Part shown: in pieces, positions 27,565-38,058 of the stretch
How the letters are laid out: each line of letters opens with the position of its first letter
Numbering within the stretch: the stretch's first letter is position 1
Source: Corynebacterium diphtheriae
GTDB taxonomy: Bacteria > Actinomycetota > Actinomycetes > Mycobacteriales > Mycobacteriaceae
Length of the DNA stretch: 64,000 nucleotides
Reading direction: 5' to 3'
Assembly: GCF_001457455.1 (NCBI RefSeq)
Contig: NZ_LN831026.1
Coordinates: 1,612,001 to 1,676,000, forward strand
Position numbers and translations under genes: made by a program
The notes under the pieces: model-generated
What the model was told of the DNA's origin: nothing
Databases searched by the model: none
Seen by the model: only the letters and a program-made list of their open reading frames with translations

Positions 27565-29052
27565 ATGGATTTTTTGCAGAAACTTCTGCGTACTAGCTCA
27601 ACATTATCGCCAGTGGGCGTAGGAATCTTCGCATCAATTCTGATAGCTTTGGGTTCTTTTGGCGGCGGTGCCATTCGAAATCGCGGCGGGTTGCTCGAGT
27701 CTTTGCACGTCGAGTTTCTGGCTTATGGCCACGGTGCTGGTTTTTCCAATATCACGTTATGGATCGGAACAGCTCTGTACATTATTGCGTGGTATCTTTT
27801 GGGCCGCCGCGTCATGCAATCAGCGGTTTCCCTCAGGTATGTCACACACTGTATTTGGTTGTGGATTACTCCTTTGTTGTTCGCGGCCCCAATTATGTCT
27901 CGTGATGTTTACTCCTATTTGATTCAGGGAACTTTATTACGTGATGGTTTTGATGCCTATACGCAGGGAGCTGCGGTCAATCCCAGCCCTATTTTGTACG
28001 AGGTATCTCATGATTGGCGTAATACGACGACCCCTTACGGCCCTTTGCACCTGTGGTTGGGAGAATGGATCACCACGGTTACCGGCAACCACATTTCGAT
28101 TGGTGTGTTGTTATTTAAGCTCGTTTCGCTTGTAGGTTTTGGAGCGATCGTATGGTCTATACCTAAGATTGCCGCAGCTATTGGCGGAAATCCGACGTTC
28201 GCTCTGTGGCTCGGCGTGGCTAATCCTGTAATGGTGTTTCATTTGATTGGTGGCATGCACAACGAGGCACTCATGGTAGGACTGGTCAGTATTGGCTTTG
28301 TTTTTGCGTTACGACGTTCTCCTGCGTGGATCTTCGCTGGCATCGCTGTAATTGCTGTAGGCATGGCGCTGAAAGCAACTGCTGCTTTTGCACTTCCTTT
28401 TGTCGTTTGGATTGCTGTGGCACAAGCAGGACCTACGCTGCGTTCCCGCATTGTGCGATTTATGATTTTTGCTCTTGTGGGAGCAGTAGAAACAATCGCC
28501 ATCGTTGCACTCATTACATGGGCATCGGGAGCATCATCGGGATGGATCGCAGCTCTTAGTGGTAACACTAAGGTGATTAACCCGCTGGCCTTCCCTTCCC
28601 TGGTAGCAACGCTGATTTCAGGTGTGGGTTCTTTGTGGCTCGACCCGTTCCCGTTCAATGCCGTCGTCGCAGTTATCCGCAAGATCTCCATGGTCTTCAT
28701 GGGACTAGGCGTTATCGGCTGCTGGTGGTATTTCCGTAAGTCGGAACGCGCAGCTGTCCAAGGCACGGCTGCTGGATATATGGTGGCGTTTTTCTTTAAT
28801 GCGGTGACACTGCCGTGGTACTACACGAGCGTCGTCTCGCTGATCGGAACGTTTACACCGCCTGTGTGGTTACAGAAGCTAACAGTGATGGCATCGATAA
28901 TCGTTGCTTTTGCTTTTACGGGCAGTGGCAATCATCAGCTCTACAATCCTGTATGGATGCTTGCTACAACTGTGGCAGCGTGGTGGATGACGCGTTCTAT
29001 TTTTAATGCAAGCACAACGTCATCCCATTCCACGGCCGAATCAGTGCAGTAA
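27565..29052 (+). CDS. mptA: Alpha-1,6-mannosyltransferase MptA (GT-C)
   Basis: 495 residues with about twelve transmembrane helices. The polyprenyl-phosphomannose-dependent GT-C enzyme extends the alpha-1,6-mannan core of lipomannan and lipoarabinomannan on the outer face of the membrane. The first periplasmic loop holds the acidic motif MSRDVYSYLIQG followed by TTPYGPLHLWLGEWI, typical of GT-C mannosyltransferases. It follows idsA by 21 bp and corresponds to Rv2174. Its stop abuts the stop of the convergent gene at 29053. Confidence 0.92.
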   Translation: MDFLQKLLRTSSTLSPVGVGIFASILIALGSFGGGAIRNRGGLLESLHVEFLAYGHGAGFSNITLWIGTALYIIAWYLLGRRVMQSAVSLRYVTHCIWLWITPLLFAAPIMSRDVYSYLIQGTLLRDGFDAYTQGAAVNPSPILYEVSHDWRNTTTPYGPLHLWLGEWITTVTGNHISIGVLLFKLVSLVGFGAIVWSIPKIAAAIGGNPTFALWLGVANPVMVFHLIGGMHNEALMVGLVSIGFVFALRRSPAWIFAGIAVIAVGMALKATAAFALPFVVWIAVAQAGPTLRSRIVRFMIFALVGAVETIAIVALITWASGASSGWIAALSGNTKVINPLAFPSLVATLISGVGSLWLDPFPFNAVVAVIRKISMVFMGLGVIGCWWYFRKSERAAVQGTAAGYMVAFFFNAVTLPWYYTSVVSLIGTFTPPVWLQKLTVMASIIVAFAFTGSGNHQLYNPVWMLATTVAAWWMTRSIFNASTTSSHSTAESVQ

Positions 29053-29421
29053 TTAGAAGCCCATTGCTTGGGCGCGTCGCATGACTTCGCGAGCTAGGTG
29101 CCCATGGATGGCGTCGATAGGCCGACCTGGGAGGCTTTCGTCTTCAGTAAAGAGGAACTCGAAGATTTCTTGGTCGGTATATCCACCATCGGAAAGCAAA
29201 GCGATAACGCCAGGGACGAATTTGTTCGTTGTGCCCTTTTCGGAAAGGAATGCTTCCGGAATTTTTTTAATGCCGTTATCCAGGACACAGATCAGCTTGT
29301 GCTCACCAATCTGGTCGAAAACTCGAGTGACTGGCTGGCCAATGCGCTCAGCGTAATCCGGAACGGTAAGAAGGTTTTCTCCGGCAAGGAGGACAGAACT
29401 TGGAACAATATTGTTACTCAC
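29053..29421 (-). CDS. Rv2175c-like DNA-binding protein
   Basis: 122 residues. The N-terminal half (VPDYAERIGQPVTRVFDQIGEHKL) forms a winged-helix DNA-binding fold in the Rv2175c family. The C-terminal half (VALLSDGGYTDQEIFEFLFTEDESLPGRPIDAIHGHLAREVMRRAQ) is the conserved Rv2175c C-terminal domain. In M. tuberculosis this protein is a substrate of PknL, whose gene is divergent here too. The target DNA is unknown. The N-terminus has Ser and Thr residues that could be phosphorylated. Confidence 0.88.
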   Translation of the reverse strand: MSNNIVPSSVLLAGENLLTVPDYAERIGQPVTRVFDQIGEHKLICVLDNGIKKIPEAFLSEKGTTNKFVPGVIALLSDGGYTDQEIFEFLFTEDESLPGRPIDAIHGHLAREVMRRAQAMGF

Positions 29422-29523
29422 CCTGCCTAATCTATCGTGAATCTGGCCAATAGTGTTGTTTTCCCTCGCAATGAGGCCCCCTGAGTTAGCGAATCACCAC
29501 CTCAGTCAGCCATACTATGTGCT

Positions 29524-31716
29524 ATGGCAGATCTGAAAATCGGCGACGTGCTAGAAAACCGTTATCGCATCGAGGCTCCTATTGCTAGGGGTGGGATGTC
29601 AACGGTCTACCGGTGTGTGGATACCCGCTTGGGTCGGCTTGTCGCTGCGAAGGTAATGGATCAGCGTTATCTGGACGACCCGATTTTCAAAGACCGCTTC
29701 CGTAGGGAAGCTCGCTCCATGGCCCAGTTGAGTCACCCATGTTTGGTGGGAGTCTATGACTTTTCTTCCGATGGCGACAACATCTTCCTCATTATGGAGC
29801 TGATCACCGGCGGCACTTTGCGCGAGCTTTTGGCCGAACGCGGGCCTATGCCTCCTCATGCAGCGGTCGCCGTCATGCGTTCGGTTCTGACTGGTTTGTC
29901 CGTAGCCCACTCGGCGGGCATGGTTCATCGCGATATCAAACCCGACAATGTGCTAATCAACGCCGATCATCAGGTGAAGTTGGCGGACTTTGGTTTGGTG
30001 CGGGCGGCGTCGGCTAGCCAAGCGACTTCCAATCAAATCGTCGGCACGGTGTCTTATCTCTCCCCTGAGCAAGTTTCTGGCGATGACATCGGCCCCGAAA
30101 GCGATGTGTACTCCGCCGGCATCGTGATGTTCGAGTTACTCACCGGCACCACTCCGTTTAGCGGCGACAATCAAATTGCGCATGCTTACGCGCGTCTCGA
30201 TAGTGCAGTGCCAGCACCTTCATCCATGATCGCAGGAATTCCACCGCTTATCGACGCCCTCGTTGCTTCTGCTACAGCGCTACGCCCCGAAGAACGCTTC
30301 GCCGATGCAGCAGAGTTTCTCAATGCGCTAGACGACGTAGCTCAAGAACTACGTCTCCCAGAATTCAGAGTGCCAGTACCTGCCAATGCTGCAGCTTATC
30401 GTTCCAATGAACATCTCACTGGCCATTTCACAACGTCCGACCTCATGACTACGGACCTGCCGAGAGAAACTGAAGGCCTGTTCCCTATCGAAGACGCCAG
30501 CACTCATACTCGTGCCTTCCAGCCAATTACGCCACAGCCTGCTACCCCCGTCGGGCCTGTTGCACAACGAAAACCAGACTATTCTCCTGAACCAGTAGCA
30601 CCACAACATGCCCCAGCTGCAACGCATGAGCCCGTCACCAATCGCTCCAAAATCAGTTTTGTTTTGTGGCTCATAGCTGTCATTACCCTAGCCACTGCGG
30701 TAGCCCTTGGCGCATGGTGGTTTGGTTCTGGACGCTACGGTGAAGTCCCCCAGGTTCTTGGCCTCGACCAAGTACAAGCCGTAGCCGTTACCGAGGAATC
30801 CGGCTTTGGCGCAGTCACCGAGCCTGTATATAGCGACGACGTTCCTAAAAATGCCATCGCTGGCACGAAACCAGACCAGGGCCAACGTGCTGTGAAAGGT
30901 GACGACATCACGTTGCTGGTATCCCAAGGACGCCCGACCGTTCCCGATGTTCCTCAAAGTCGTTCAGCTTCCGAGTACCGTCGCCTGCTCGAAGAGCGCA
31001 CACTTGAGTACCGCGAAAGCGCCCCCGAATTTTCTGATTCCGTGCCCGAAGGAAAAATCGCCCGTGTTGTACCAGGTTCGGGCAACGAAGTCGCAGTCGG
31101 CAGTGCCGTATCAGTTGCACTTTCCCAAGGTCCAGCGCCTGTGACCATCCCCAATGTTTCTGAACGTCCCGTTGATCAAGCGCGAAACGAGCTGGAAAAA
31201 CTAGGATTCGACGTCACCATCGCCAAAGAATTTAGTGACACCATCCCTGGCGGTGACGCAATCGGTACCGACCCCGCAGCAGGCACAACTCTCCCCCGCG
31301 GCAGCTCAGTAACTCTTAAAGTTTCTACCTCTGTAGAAATACCTGATGTTCGTGGAAAATCGCGCCATGCTGCCATCAGCGCTCTTGCTGATGCAGGTAT
31401 TACCGTGGAGTCGATTTCTCGTTCCGATAATGAAGTAGGCAATTCTGCAGACGAGGTCACATCGATTACACCAAGCTCTGGTAATCTCATCGATCCTGCA
31501 CATACCAAAGTCTCGTTGATTCTTGCGGGCAGAGTCGAAGTGCCTTCTGTTGTAGGTAAACGCTACGCTGAGGCTAAACGCGAACTAGAGGCAGCAGGCT
31601 TTAGCGTGACCACAAGCGGGACGAGCAAGTCTTCTGCACGAGTGTATTGGCAGACTCCTGCCGGTGGACGCGCTGAACCAGGAGCTACCATCAAACTCAA
31701 AACCCTGAGCTCTTAG
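29524..31716 (+). CDS. pknL: Serine/threonine protein kinase PknL with five PASTA repeats
   Basis: 730 residues. The kinase domain (about 13-275) has the Gly loop IARGGMSTVY, K43, HRDIKPDN with D137 and DFG at 155-157. A Pro-rich juxtamembrane region and one transmembrane helix (about 378-398) follow. Outside are five PASTA-like repeats starting near 403, 468, 535, 604 and 666 (VPQVLGL, VPDVPQS, IPNVSER, IPDVRGK, VPSVVGK). PASTA domains sense muropeptides or lipid II. TACTAT ends five bases before the ATG at 29524, so the mRNA may be leaderless. M. tuberculosis PknL lacks PASTA repeats. Confidence 0.95.
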   Translation: MADLKIGDVLENRYRIEAPIARGGMSTVYRCVDTRLGRLVAAKVMDQRYLDDPIFKDRFRREARSMAQLSHPCLVGVYDFSSDGDNIFLIMELITGGTLRELLAERGPMPPHAAVAVMRSVLTGLSVAHSAGMVHRDIKPDNVLINADHQVKLADFGLVRAASASQATSNQIVGTVSYLSPEQVSGDDIGPESDVYSAGIVMFELLTGTTPFSGDNQIAHAYARLDSAVPAPSSMIAGIPPLIDALVASATALRPEERFADAAEFLNALDDVAQELRLPEFRVPVPANAAAYRSNEHLTGHFTTSDLMTTDLPRETEGLFPIEDASTHTRAFQPITPQPATPVGPVAQRKPDYSPEPVAPQHAPAATHEPVTNRSKISFVLWLIAVITLATAVALGAWWFGSGRYGEVPQVLGLDQVQAVAVTEESGFGAVTEPVYSDDVPKNAIAGTKPDQGQRAVKGDDITLLVSQGRPTVPDVPQSRSASEYRRLLEERTLEYRESAPEFSDSVPEGKIARVVPGSGNEVAVGSAVSVALSQGPAPVTIPNVSERPVDQARNELEKLGFDVTIAKEFSDTIPGGDAIGTDPAAGTTLPRGSSVTLKVSTSVEIPDVRGKSRHAAISALADAGITVESISRSDNEVGNSADEVTSITPSSGNLIDPAHTKVSLILAGRVEVPSVVGKRYAEAKRELEAAGFSVTTSGTSKSSARVYWQTPAGGRAEPGATIKLKTLSS

Positions 31717-31738
31717 AAGGCTTCAATGAAACGCTAAT

Positions 31739-31781
31739 GGGCCCGAAGCGACGGTGTGCTTCGGGCCCATTATTTTATATG
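31739..31781 (+). terminator. pknL terminator
   Basis: GGGCCCGAAGC (31739-31749) pairs perfectly with GCTTCGGGCCC (31758-31768), followed by ATTATTTTAT on the plus strand. It lies between the convergent genes pknL and aroG. Confidence 0.9.
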
Positions 31782-31783
31782 CG

Positions 31784-33214
<1,431 letters not shown>

Positions 33215-33284
33215 CTATGGATAGATTCACTACAAAGCCAAATTTTCCCATGTGACGGGAAAAAGATTCCCCCATATGGACATT

Positions 33285-33794
33285 TTATCTGTTGACTACA
33301 TTACGTTTGTTCAACGGCAATGATTCGGCACAAATCTTGAACTTTTGCAGATTATGGCGAGCGTCGACAAGCGCGTCGTGATTTCCCTCCGGCAACTTAG
33401 GTAAGCGCGGACGACCGGCCATCTCCCAGTACTGTTTCAACTCATGCGTATATCGGGGCAGCTCCTTGGGCAACCCACGCATATCCCCCCACAACTGAGC
33501 CAAAACCACATGGTCATATGCCCCCACCCATGCCCACAACTCAGTGTTACCAGGTGTGGAAGTCAAAAACTCATAGACTTCCTGCCGAATTGTCGCATTA
33601 CTTTTCCACAACGTACTCGACGGATTAGGCATCTTATCTAACACATTATCGCGGACCCATTTGTTCGCACGTGAATGATCTGCGTCAGTCGACACCGCGT
33701 AATACTCACGGCCGTCCTCACACACAATTCCAATCGAGACAAGATCGATCGTCTCTCCGTCTTCGATAAATTCAGTATCGTAAAAAAACCGCAC
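33285..33794 (-). CDS. DEDD-family 3'-5' exoribonuclease (Rv2179c-like)
   Basis: 169 residues. FYDTEFIEDG near the N-terminus supplies the first Asp and Glu. WAWVGAYDHVVLAQLWG contributes the second Asp, and NHDALVDARHN the His-Asp pair of an RNase H-like exonuclease. The family is annotated as polyadenylate-specific 3'-exoribonuclease AS; Rv2179c has measured 3' exonuclease activity on RNA with overhangs. It lies upstream of aroG on the same strand with a gap of about 110 bp. Confidence 0.88.
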   Translation of the reverse strand: MRFFYDTEFIEDGETIDLVSIGIVCEDGREYYAVSTDADHSRANKWVRDNVLDKMPNPSSTLWKSNATIRQEVYEFLTSTPGNTELWAWVGAYDHVVLAQLWGDMRGLPKELPRYTHELKQYWEMAGRPRLPKLPEGNHDALVDARHNLQKFKICAESLPLNKRNVVNR

Positions 33795-33810
33795 AGATGC
33801 TCACATTCAC

Positions 33811-33853
33811 AAAAGGTGTTGGATAGCTCTCAGACTCTAGACTATCCAACACC
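33811..33853 (-). terminator. Terminator after the plsC-like gene
   Basis: GGTGTTGGATAG (33815-33826) and CTATCCAACACC (33842-33853) pair perfectly. On the minus strand they are followed by TTTTGTG, just after the acyltransferase stop. Confidence 0.85.
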
Positions 33854-33860
33854 CACAACA

Positions 33861-34586
33861 CTAAGCCCCTTCGGGGTATCCCTTACCCGCAGCAAGCGAC
33901 TTTTTAACATCGGCCGCATACAAATCGACGTACTGCTGTCCTGTCAGATCCGCGAGAACCTTCATCACATGATCCGTAAAAAAGCGCATAGCTTCATAGG
34001 AATCAGGATCATAACCAGCATCGCTTACAAAGGAGCGCGGACTAATAGCCTCACCGACCTTGATGACTACTTTGTGCGGACGAGGAATCCAAGTACCAAT
34101 AGGATTGGCGTCTCTCGAACCGATCATCGCAATCGGCACCACGGCCACGTTAGTGTCAAGAGCGATACGAGCCATGCCTGTCTTACCACGATAGATACGT
34201 CCATCAGGAGATCGAGTGCCTTCTGGGTAGATTCCAAAAAGATCACCGCGGTCAAGAACCATACGCGCCGTTTTTAGGAGATCATCACTCGCGCTTTTCG
34301 ACGTCCTGTCGATAGGCACCTGCCCTACCGCAGTAAAAAACCAACGCTGCAAAGATCCAACAAATCCAGGAGTTGTAAAGTACTCTTGCTTGGCGGGGAA
34401 TGTGATCTGCCGTGGCGACATCAGTGGCAGATAGAACGAATCCATAACAGCTTGATGGTTTGAAGCAAGAATTGCCGAACCCTTATCAGGAATATTTTCC
34501 AACCCATGAATCTCAGGTCGGTTGTACACCCGAAGAATAGGCCCCCACAAAATATGCTTAAACGTCCAATACCATTTGTTATGCAT
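33861..34586 (-). CDS. 1-acyl-glycerol-3-phosphate acyltransferase family protein
   Basis: About 241 residues. SNHQAVMDSF carries the catalytic H-x4-D motif, FGIYPEGTRSPDGR the glycerophosphate-binding motif, and VVPIAMIG the last PlsC block. Members acylate lysophosphatidic acid or related lipids at the membrane. The location near pimB suggests a role in phosphatidyl-inositol mannoside or general phospholipid synthesis; this is inference. The start is set at the ATG at 34586 with AAGGA seven bases upstream, not the longer frame at 34625. Confidence 0.9.
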   Translation of the reverse strand: MHNKWYWTFKHILWGPILRVYNRPEIHGLENIPDKGSAILASNHQAVMDSFYLPLMSPRQITFPAKQEYFTTPGFVGSLQRWFFTAVGQVPIDRTSKSASDDLLKTARMVLDRGDLFGIYPEGTRSPDGRIYRGKTGMARIALDTNVAVVPIAMIGSRDANPIGTWIPRPHKVVIKVGEAISPRSFVSDAGYDPDSYEAMRFFTDHVMKVLADLTGQQYVDLYAADVKKSLAAGKGYPEGA

Positions 34587-34637
34587 GGCTTCATCCTTAT
34601 TTTTCCGAGCCGAATGTGCTAACACGATGAACTCAAG

Positions 34638-35591
34638 CTAGACGCGACGCCGAGCCAGATCAGATACCCCGATCATACCGGCATCGCCACCCAATTCGGC
34701 ACACACCACCGTCGGAAGGGGGCGATACCCAGCCCCGACAATCTGCTGTGCCATGTGCTGAGTAGCCTTTTCCAAGAACAAATCGCTTGACGTGGACAAC
34801 CCGCCACCAATCACGATCTGTCCCGGATCTAAAACATCACACACGATAGACAAGGCGCGGCCCATCCATTCAGCAAAATCATCAAAGACCTCGATGGCAA
34901 AAACATCACCCTGGCGGGCCGCTTCGGTCACAGTTTTCCCACTCAATGTGCCCGAATGATAGGCAGCAGCAACCATCGAGTCGCGGCCACGATCGGCGTC
35001 GAGAAGCTCACGCGCTGTCGCTTCAATAGCAGTGCCGGAACAATAACGTTCCAAACAGCCACTCTTGCCACAAGAACACTGCCGACCTTGAGGGACAACG
35101 GTAAGGTGGCCGAACTCAGGAGCTGTACCAAAAGCACCACGGTAGATCTCACCCTCGTGCATCAGTGTGGCACCGATACCAGTGCCAACCGCAAATAAGA
35201 CCCAGTTTTGCGAACCACGTGCCGCTCCGAAGCGGTATTCTCCCCACGCTGCAGAATTCGCATCATGTTCAAGACGAACAGGAAGTCCCAACGCGTCCTC
35301 TAATTCCGCACGCACTGGGCGATCACGCCACGGCAGATGAGGAGCAAAGCGAACGATTTCGCAATCAGGATCCAAAAAACCTGCAACGGCAAGACCTACA
35401 GCCGAAACCTCATGCTTTTCCCGCAATTGAGCTACCAGAGAAATAATGCCTTTTTCCAGAGCCTCAGAAGATTTAGGGGTAGGAACCGAAACGGAGTCGA
35501 TGATCAAACCGGAATCCGTCACCGCCGCTGCTCGCATATTGGTTCCACCGATGTCGAATCCGACAGTGACAGATTCTGACATATTCGTCAT
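34638..35591 (-). CDS. glk: ROK-family glucokinase
   Basis: 317 residues. The N-terminal ATP motif is GFDIGGTNMRAAAV. The substrate region has LEHDANSAAWGEYRFG and GTGIGATLM. The ROK zinc motif is CSCGKSGCLERYCSG, after EFGHLTV. This pattern matches the ATP-dependent glucokinase Glk of corynebacteria, which phosphorylates internal glucose, for example from maltose. A second Met three codons in could be the start. It lies 50 bp upstream of the plsC-like gene, likely co-transcribed. Confidence 0.92.
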   Translation of the reverse strand: MTNMSESVTVGFDIGGTNMRAAAVTDSGLIIDSVSVPTPKSSEALEKGIISLVAQLREKHEVSAVGLAVAGFLDPDCEIVRFAPHLPWRDRPVRAELEDALGLPVRLEHDANSAAWGEYRFGAARGSQNWVLFAVGTGIGATLMHEGEIYRGAFGTAPEFGHLTVVPQGRQCSCGKSGCLERYCSGTAIEATARELLDADRGRDSMVAAAYHSGTLSGKTVTEAARQGDVFAIEVFDDFAEWMGRALSIVCDVLDPGQIVIGGGLSTSSDLFLEKATQHMAQQIVGAGYRPLPTVVCAELGGDAGMIGVSDLARRRV

Positions 35592-35721
35592 TGTTTCGCC
35601 TCGTTAATGGTAGACAACAGCGGTCGCCACAATGGCACAAGCCATAGCTTTCCAAGTATATCGACGACACGGCAGAACTTCACAACGCAGCAGCCACTAG
35701 GCTCGCACAATTTCATCACAC

Positions 35722-36855
35722 TTAGAGAATTAAAGACTTCAACCGAGCACCCATAATCTCCCAAGTCCAATGGTCAACTACATGTTGACGGCCGGCATGC
35801 CCCATCGACATAAGCGCAGCTGGTTGTTGCACAAGGTCGACGATGACATGAGCTACACCCGACGAATCTCGACCATTAACCACAACACCGGTTGCAGGTG
35901 TCACAGTTTCGGGTGCTCCCCCCGAATCACCTGCGATCACCGGAATGCCACACGCTTGAGCCTCCAAAAAGACAATACCCAGTCCTTCAACATCAAGGCC
36001 ACCTCCGCGAGTACGACACGGCATAGCGAACACATCAGCGCCGCGCAGCATCATGCCCATCTTTTCCTCAGATACCCGCCCCTCAAAAGAGATACGAGAA
36101 CTCGCCTTTTGATCACGCGCTGCTAATCGACGTAGCTTCCCCTCAATGCGCCCCTCCCCCACAATCACCAGTCGTGCCTCAGAACAACGCTGAACAACCT
36201 CTGGAAACGCTTTAATAAGCGTATCTTGACCTTTACGCGGCACCAATCGAGAAGTACACACGATAACTTTGTCTTTTTCCGCCCACCCCAATTGATCGCG
36301 CAGTTCGAACTTCTGTTTTTCGTCCACAGGATAAAAGCGTTCAACATCAACCCCCGAGGGCAAATGAACAAATTTCGGATGCTCACCAAAAGCCCTCCGG
36401 AACCTTCGCAATGTGTAGTCCGAAATGTAGGTCACCACATCGGAATGTTGACCAATAAAACGCAACACACTACGCGCACCTGGAACCATCGACCACCCAA
36501 CCTCATGACCATGAGTGGTAGAGATAATTTGAATTGCCCCCGCAGCCCTAGCAGCAGGAGCCATGACAGCTAACGGTGCCGCAGCCCCAAACCAAACCGT
36601 CGATACGCCTTCACTTTTAATCAGATCGACCATCAGCTTTTTCACCTGCGGTGTTGGCAGCATTAGCTTACTCGAATACCGAACCACCTTATAAGGAACA
36701 CTCTTATCAAATTCCCGCGCTGCCACCGGATCTTGTGTAGACGCAAAAACCACAACGTCTTCAGGCGGCAAAAGAGCCACAAAATCCCGCAAATAGGACT
36801 GAATACCTCCCACAGTCGGAGGAAAATCGTTGGTAACTAATAACAGCCTTGGCAC
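35722..36855 (-). CDS. pimB: Phosphatidylinositol mannosyltransferase PimB' (GT4)
   Basis: 377 residues in the GT-B fold. NDFPPTVGGIQSYLRDF at the N-terminus, THGHEVGWSMVPG, the phosphate-binding VCTSRLVPRKGQD and the donor-site EGLGIVFLEAQACGIPVIAG (E-x7-E) identify a GT4 mannosyltransferase. It corresponds to Rv2188c/PimB', which adds the second mannose from GDP-Man to phosphatidylinositol monomannoside on the cytoplasmic face. Its product is the base of lipomannan that MptA, also in this window, elongates. Confidence 0.93.
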   Translation of the reverse strand: MPRLLLVTNDFPPTVGGIQSYLRDFVALLPPEDVVVFASTQDPVAAREFDKSVPYKVVRYSSKLMLPTPQVKKLMVDLIKSEGVSTVWFGAAAPLAVMAPAARAAGAIQIISTTHGHEVGWSMVPGARSVLRFIGQHSDVVTYISDYTLRRFRRAFGEHPKFVHLPSGVDVERFYPVDEKQKFELRDQLGWAEKDKVIVCTSRLVPRKGQDTLIKAFPEVVQRCSEARLVIVGEGRIEGKLRRLAARDQKASSRISFEGRVSEEKMGMMLRGADVFAMPCRTRGGGLDVEGLGIVFLEAQACGIPVIAGDSGGAPETVTPATGVVVNGRDSSGVAHVIVDLVQQPAALMSMGHAGRQHVVDHWTWEIMGARLKSLIL

Positions 36856-36875
36856 GCCAACACTGTAGCAAACAG

Positions 36876-37919
36876 CTAGTAACGACGCGCCCCATAAATC
36901 GGCATAGAGTTAACCGGCACAACTTGCACTGGAATTCCATAATCCGAAGCATGAACCAACATGCCATTACCAGCATAGATACCCACGTGCGTAGCACCGG
37001 GGAAATATCCAACAACATCCCCAGGCTGAAGATCATTAATCGACACTGGCGTACCACCAGCCATTTGAGCCTGCGAAGTTCGAGGAAGAGTCTTTCCCTG
37101 CTGCTGATAAGACCAATACACTAGCCCCGAGCAATCGAACTGCGATGGCCCAGCAGAACCCCACCCATAGGGCGAACCCAACTTCGACATAGCCGCTTCA
37201 AGCGCGCTCATCCCCGAAGGCGAGCCCGCCACACCATCCAAGTTGTAAGCAACTGGACCATTTTTATCAATCCACCGCTGACGATCGGCAGCGTTCAATG
37301 ATTCCACACGGCGACGAAGATCCTCAGAGATTCGCTTGAGTTCCTCTTGTTCTTGCAGCAACTCACGATGCTTCTTTTCCAACTCAGATTGTTTGAACTT
37401 AGACTCCGCAATAGCCATTGTGGCCTCATTACGACGATCAGCCGCATCCTTAGTAACTGCCCCCAAGCGAGCCACCGTATCATTCGCCTTCTGAGACAAC
37501 GTAGCCAAATACGCCGTACGATCAATCGCATTCTGGGGATTTCGCGCAGCAAATGCACTCGTAAGCGGATCCGTGAGCGCGCCCCGATAACGTGATAAAG
37601 CCAAGCGATTAACTACCTGTCGCGATTCACGTTCAGTAGCGGCCGCTTGCTCTGCCTGAGCAGTCAGGTCAGCCGCCCACTGATTAAGCTCCCCTAGCTT
37701 GGCCTGGCCGTCTTCCAAGCCAACTTCTAACTGCTTAACTTCTTCGTTTTTCTCATTAGCACGCCGAGAAGTATCCGTCATCGATGCAATGAGCTCATCC
37801 ACAGGATCCGCTTGAGCAATCCCCTGTGGTGCAGCTATCTCTGCCACGCCACCCAACAACAAGGAAGCCGACACAAAAGTTGAAAGCATGACCCTATGGG
37901 TCATTTTTGAAAAAGCCAC
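36876..37919 (-). CDS. Secreted NlpC/P60 peptidoglycan hydrolase with coiled-coil domain (RipA/RipD type)
   Basis: 347 residues. A signal peptide (about 1-36, ending near QGIAQA) leads into coiled coils (about 40-100 and 155-212). The C-terminal NlpC/P60 domain has the catalytic Cys in QFDCSGLVYWSY, His in GATHVGIYAGNG and a third polar residue in MLVHASDYG. Such enzymes cut D-Glu-mDAP bonds and separate daughter cells; the coiled coil often restrains the active site. It lies downstream of the second NlpC/P60 gene, a tandem pair kept in C. diphtheriae. Confidence 0.93.
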   Translation of the reverse strand: MAFSKMTHRVMLSTFVSASLLLGGVAEIAAPQGIAQADPVDELIASMTDTSRRANEKNEEVKQLEVGLEDGQAKLGELNQWAADLTAQAEQAAATERESRQVVNRLALSRYRGALTDPLTSAFAARNPQNAIDRTAYLATLSQKANDTVARLGAVTKDAADRRNEATMAIAESKFKQSELEKKHRELLQEQEELKRISEDLRRRVESLNAADRQRWIDKNGPVAYNLDGVAGSPSGMSALEAAMSKLGSPYGWGSAGPSQFDCSGLVYWSYQQQGKTLPRTSQAQMAGGTPVSINDLQPGDVVGYFPGATHVGIYAGNGMLVHASDYGIPVQVVPVNSMPIYGARRY

Positions 37920-38009
37920 GAACGGTCCCCGATATCTACACAGTCTTAAGCGATTATCCTACTATAGACATGCCATCATCGATGTGGCTAGTCCCAAGAG
38001 TTCTACATA

Positions 38010-38044
38010 AAAAGATAGAGGCCTCAGCATGTGCTGAGGCCTCT
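38010..38044 (-). terminator. Terminator between the two NlpC/P60 genes
   Basis: AGAGGCCTCAGCA and TGCTGAGGCCTCT (38017-38029 and 38032-38044) pair perfectly with a two-base loop, followed on the minus strand by ATCTTTTTATG. Confidence 0.9.
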
Positions 38045-38058
38045 AATCTCTTCGTATT

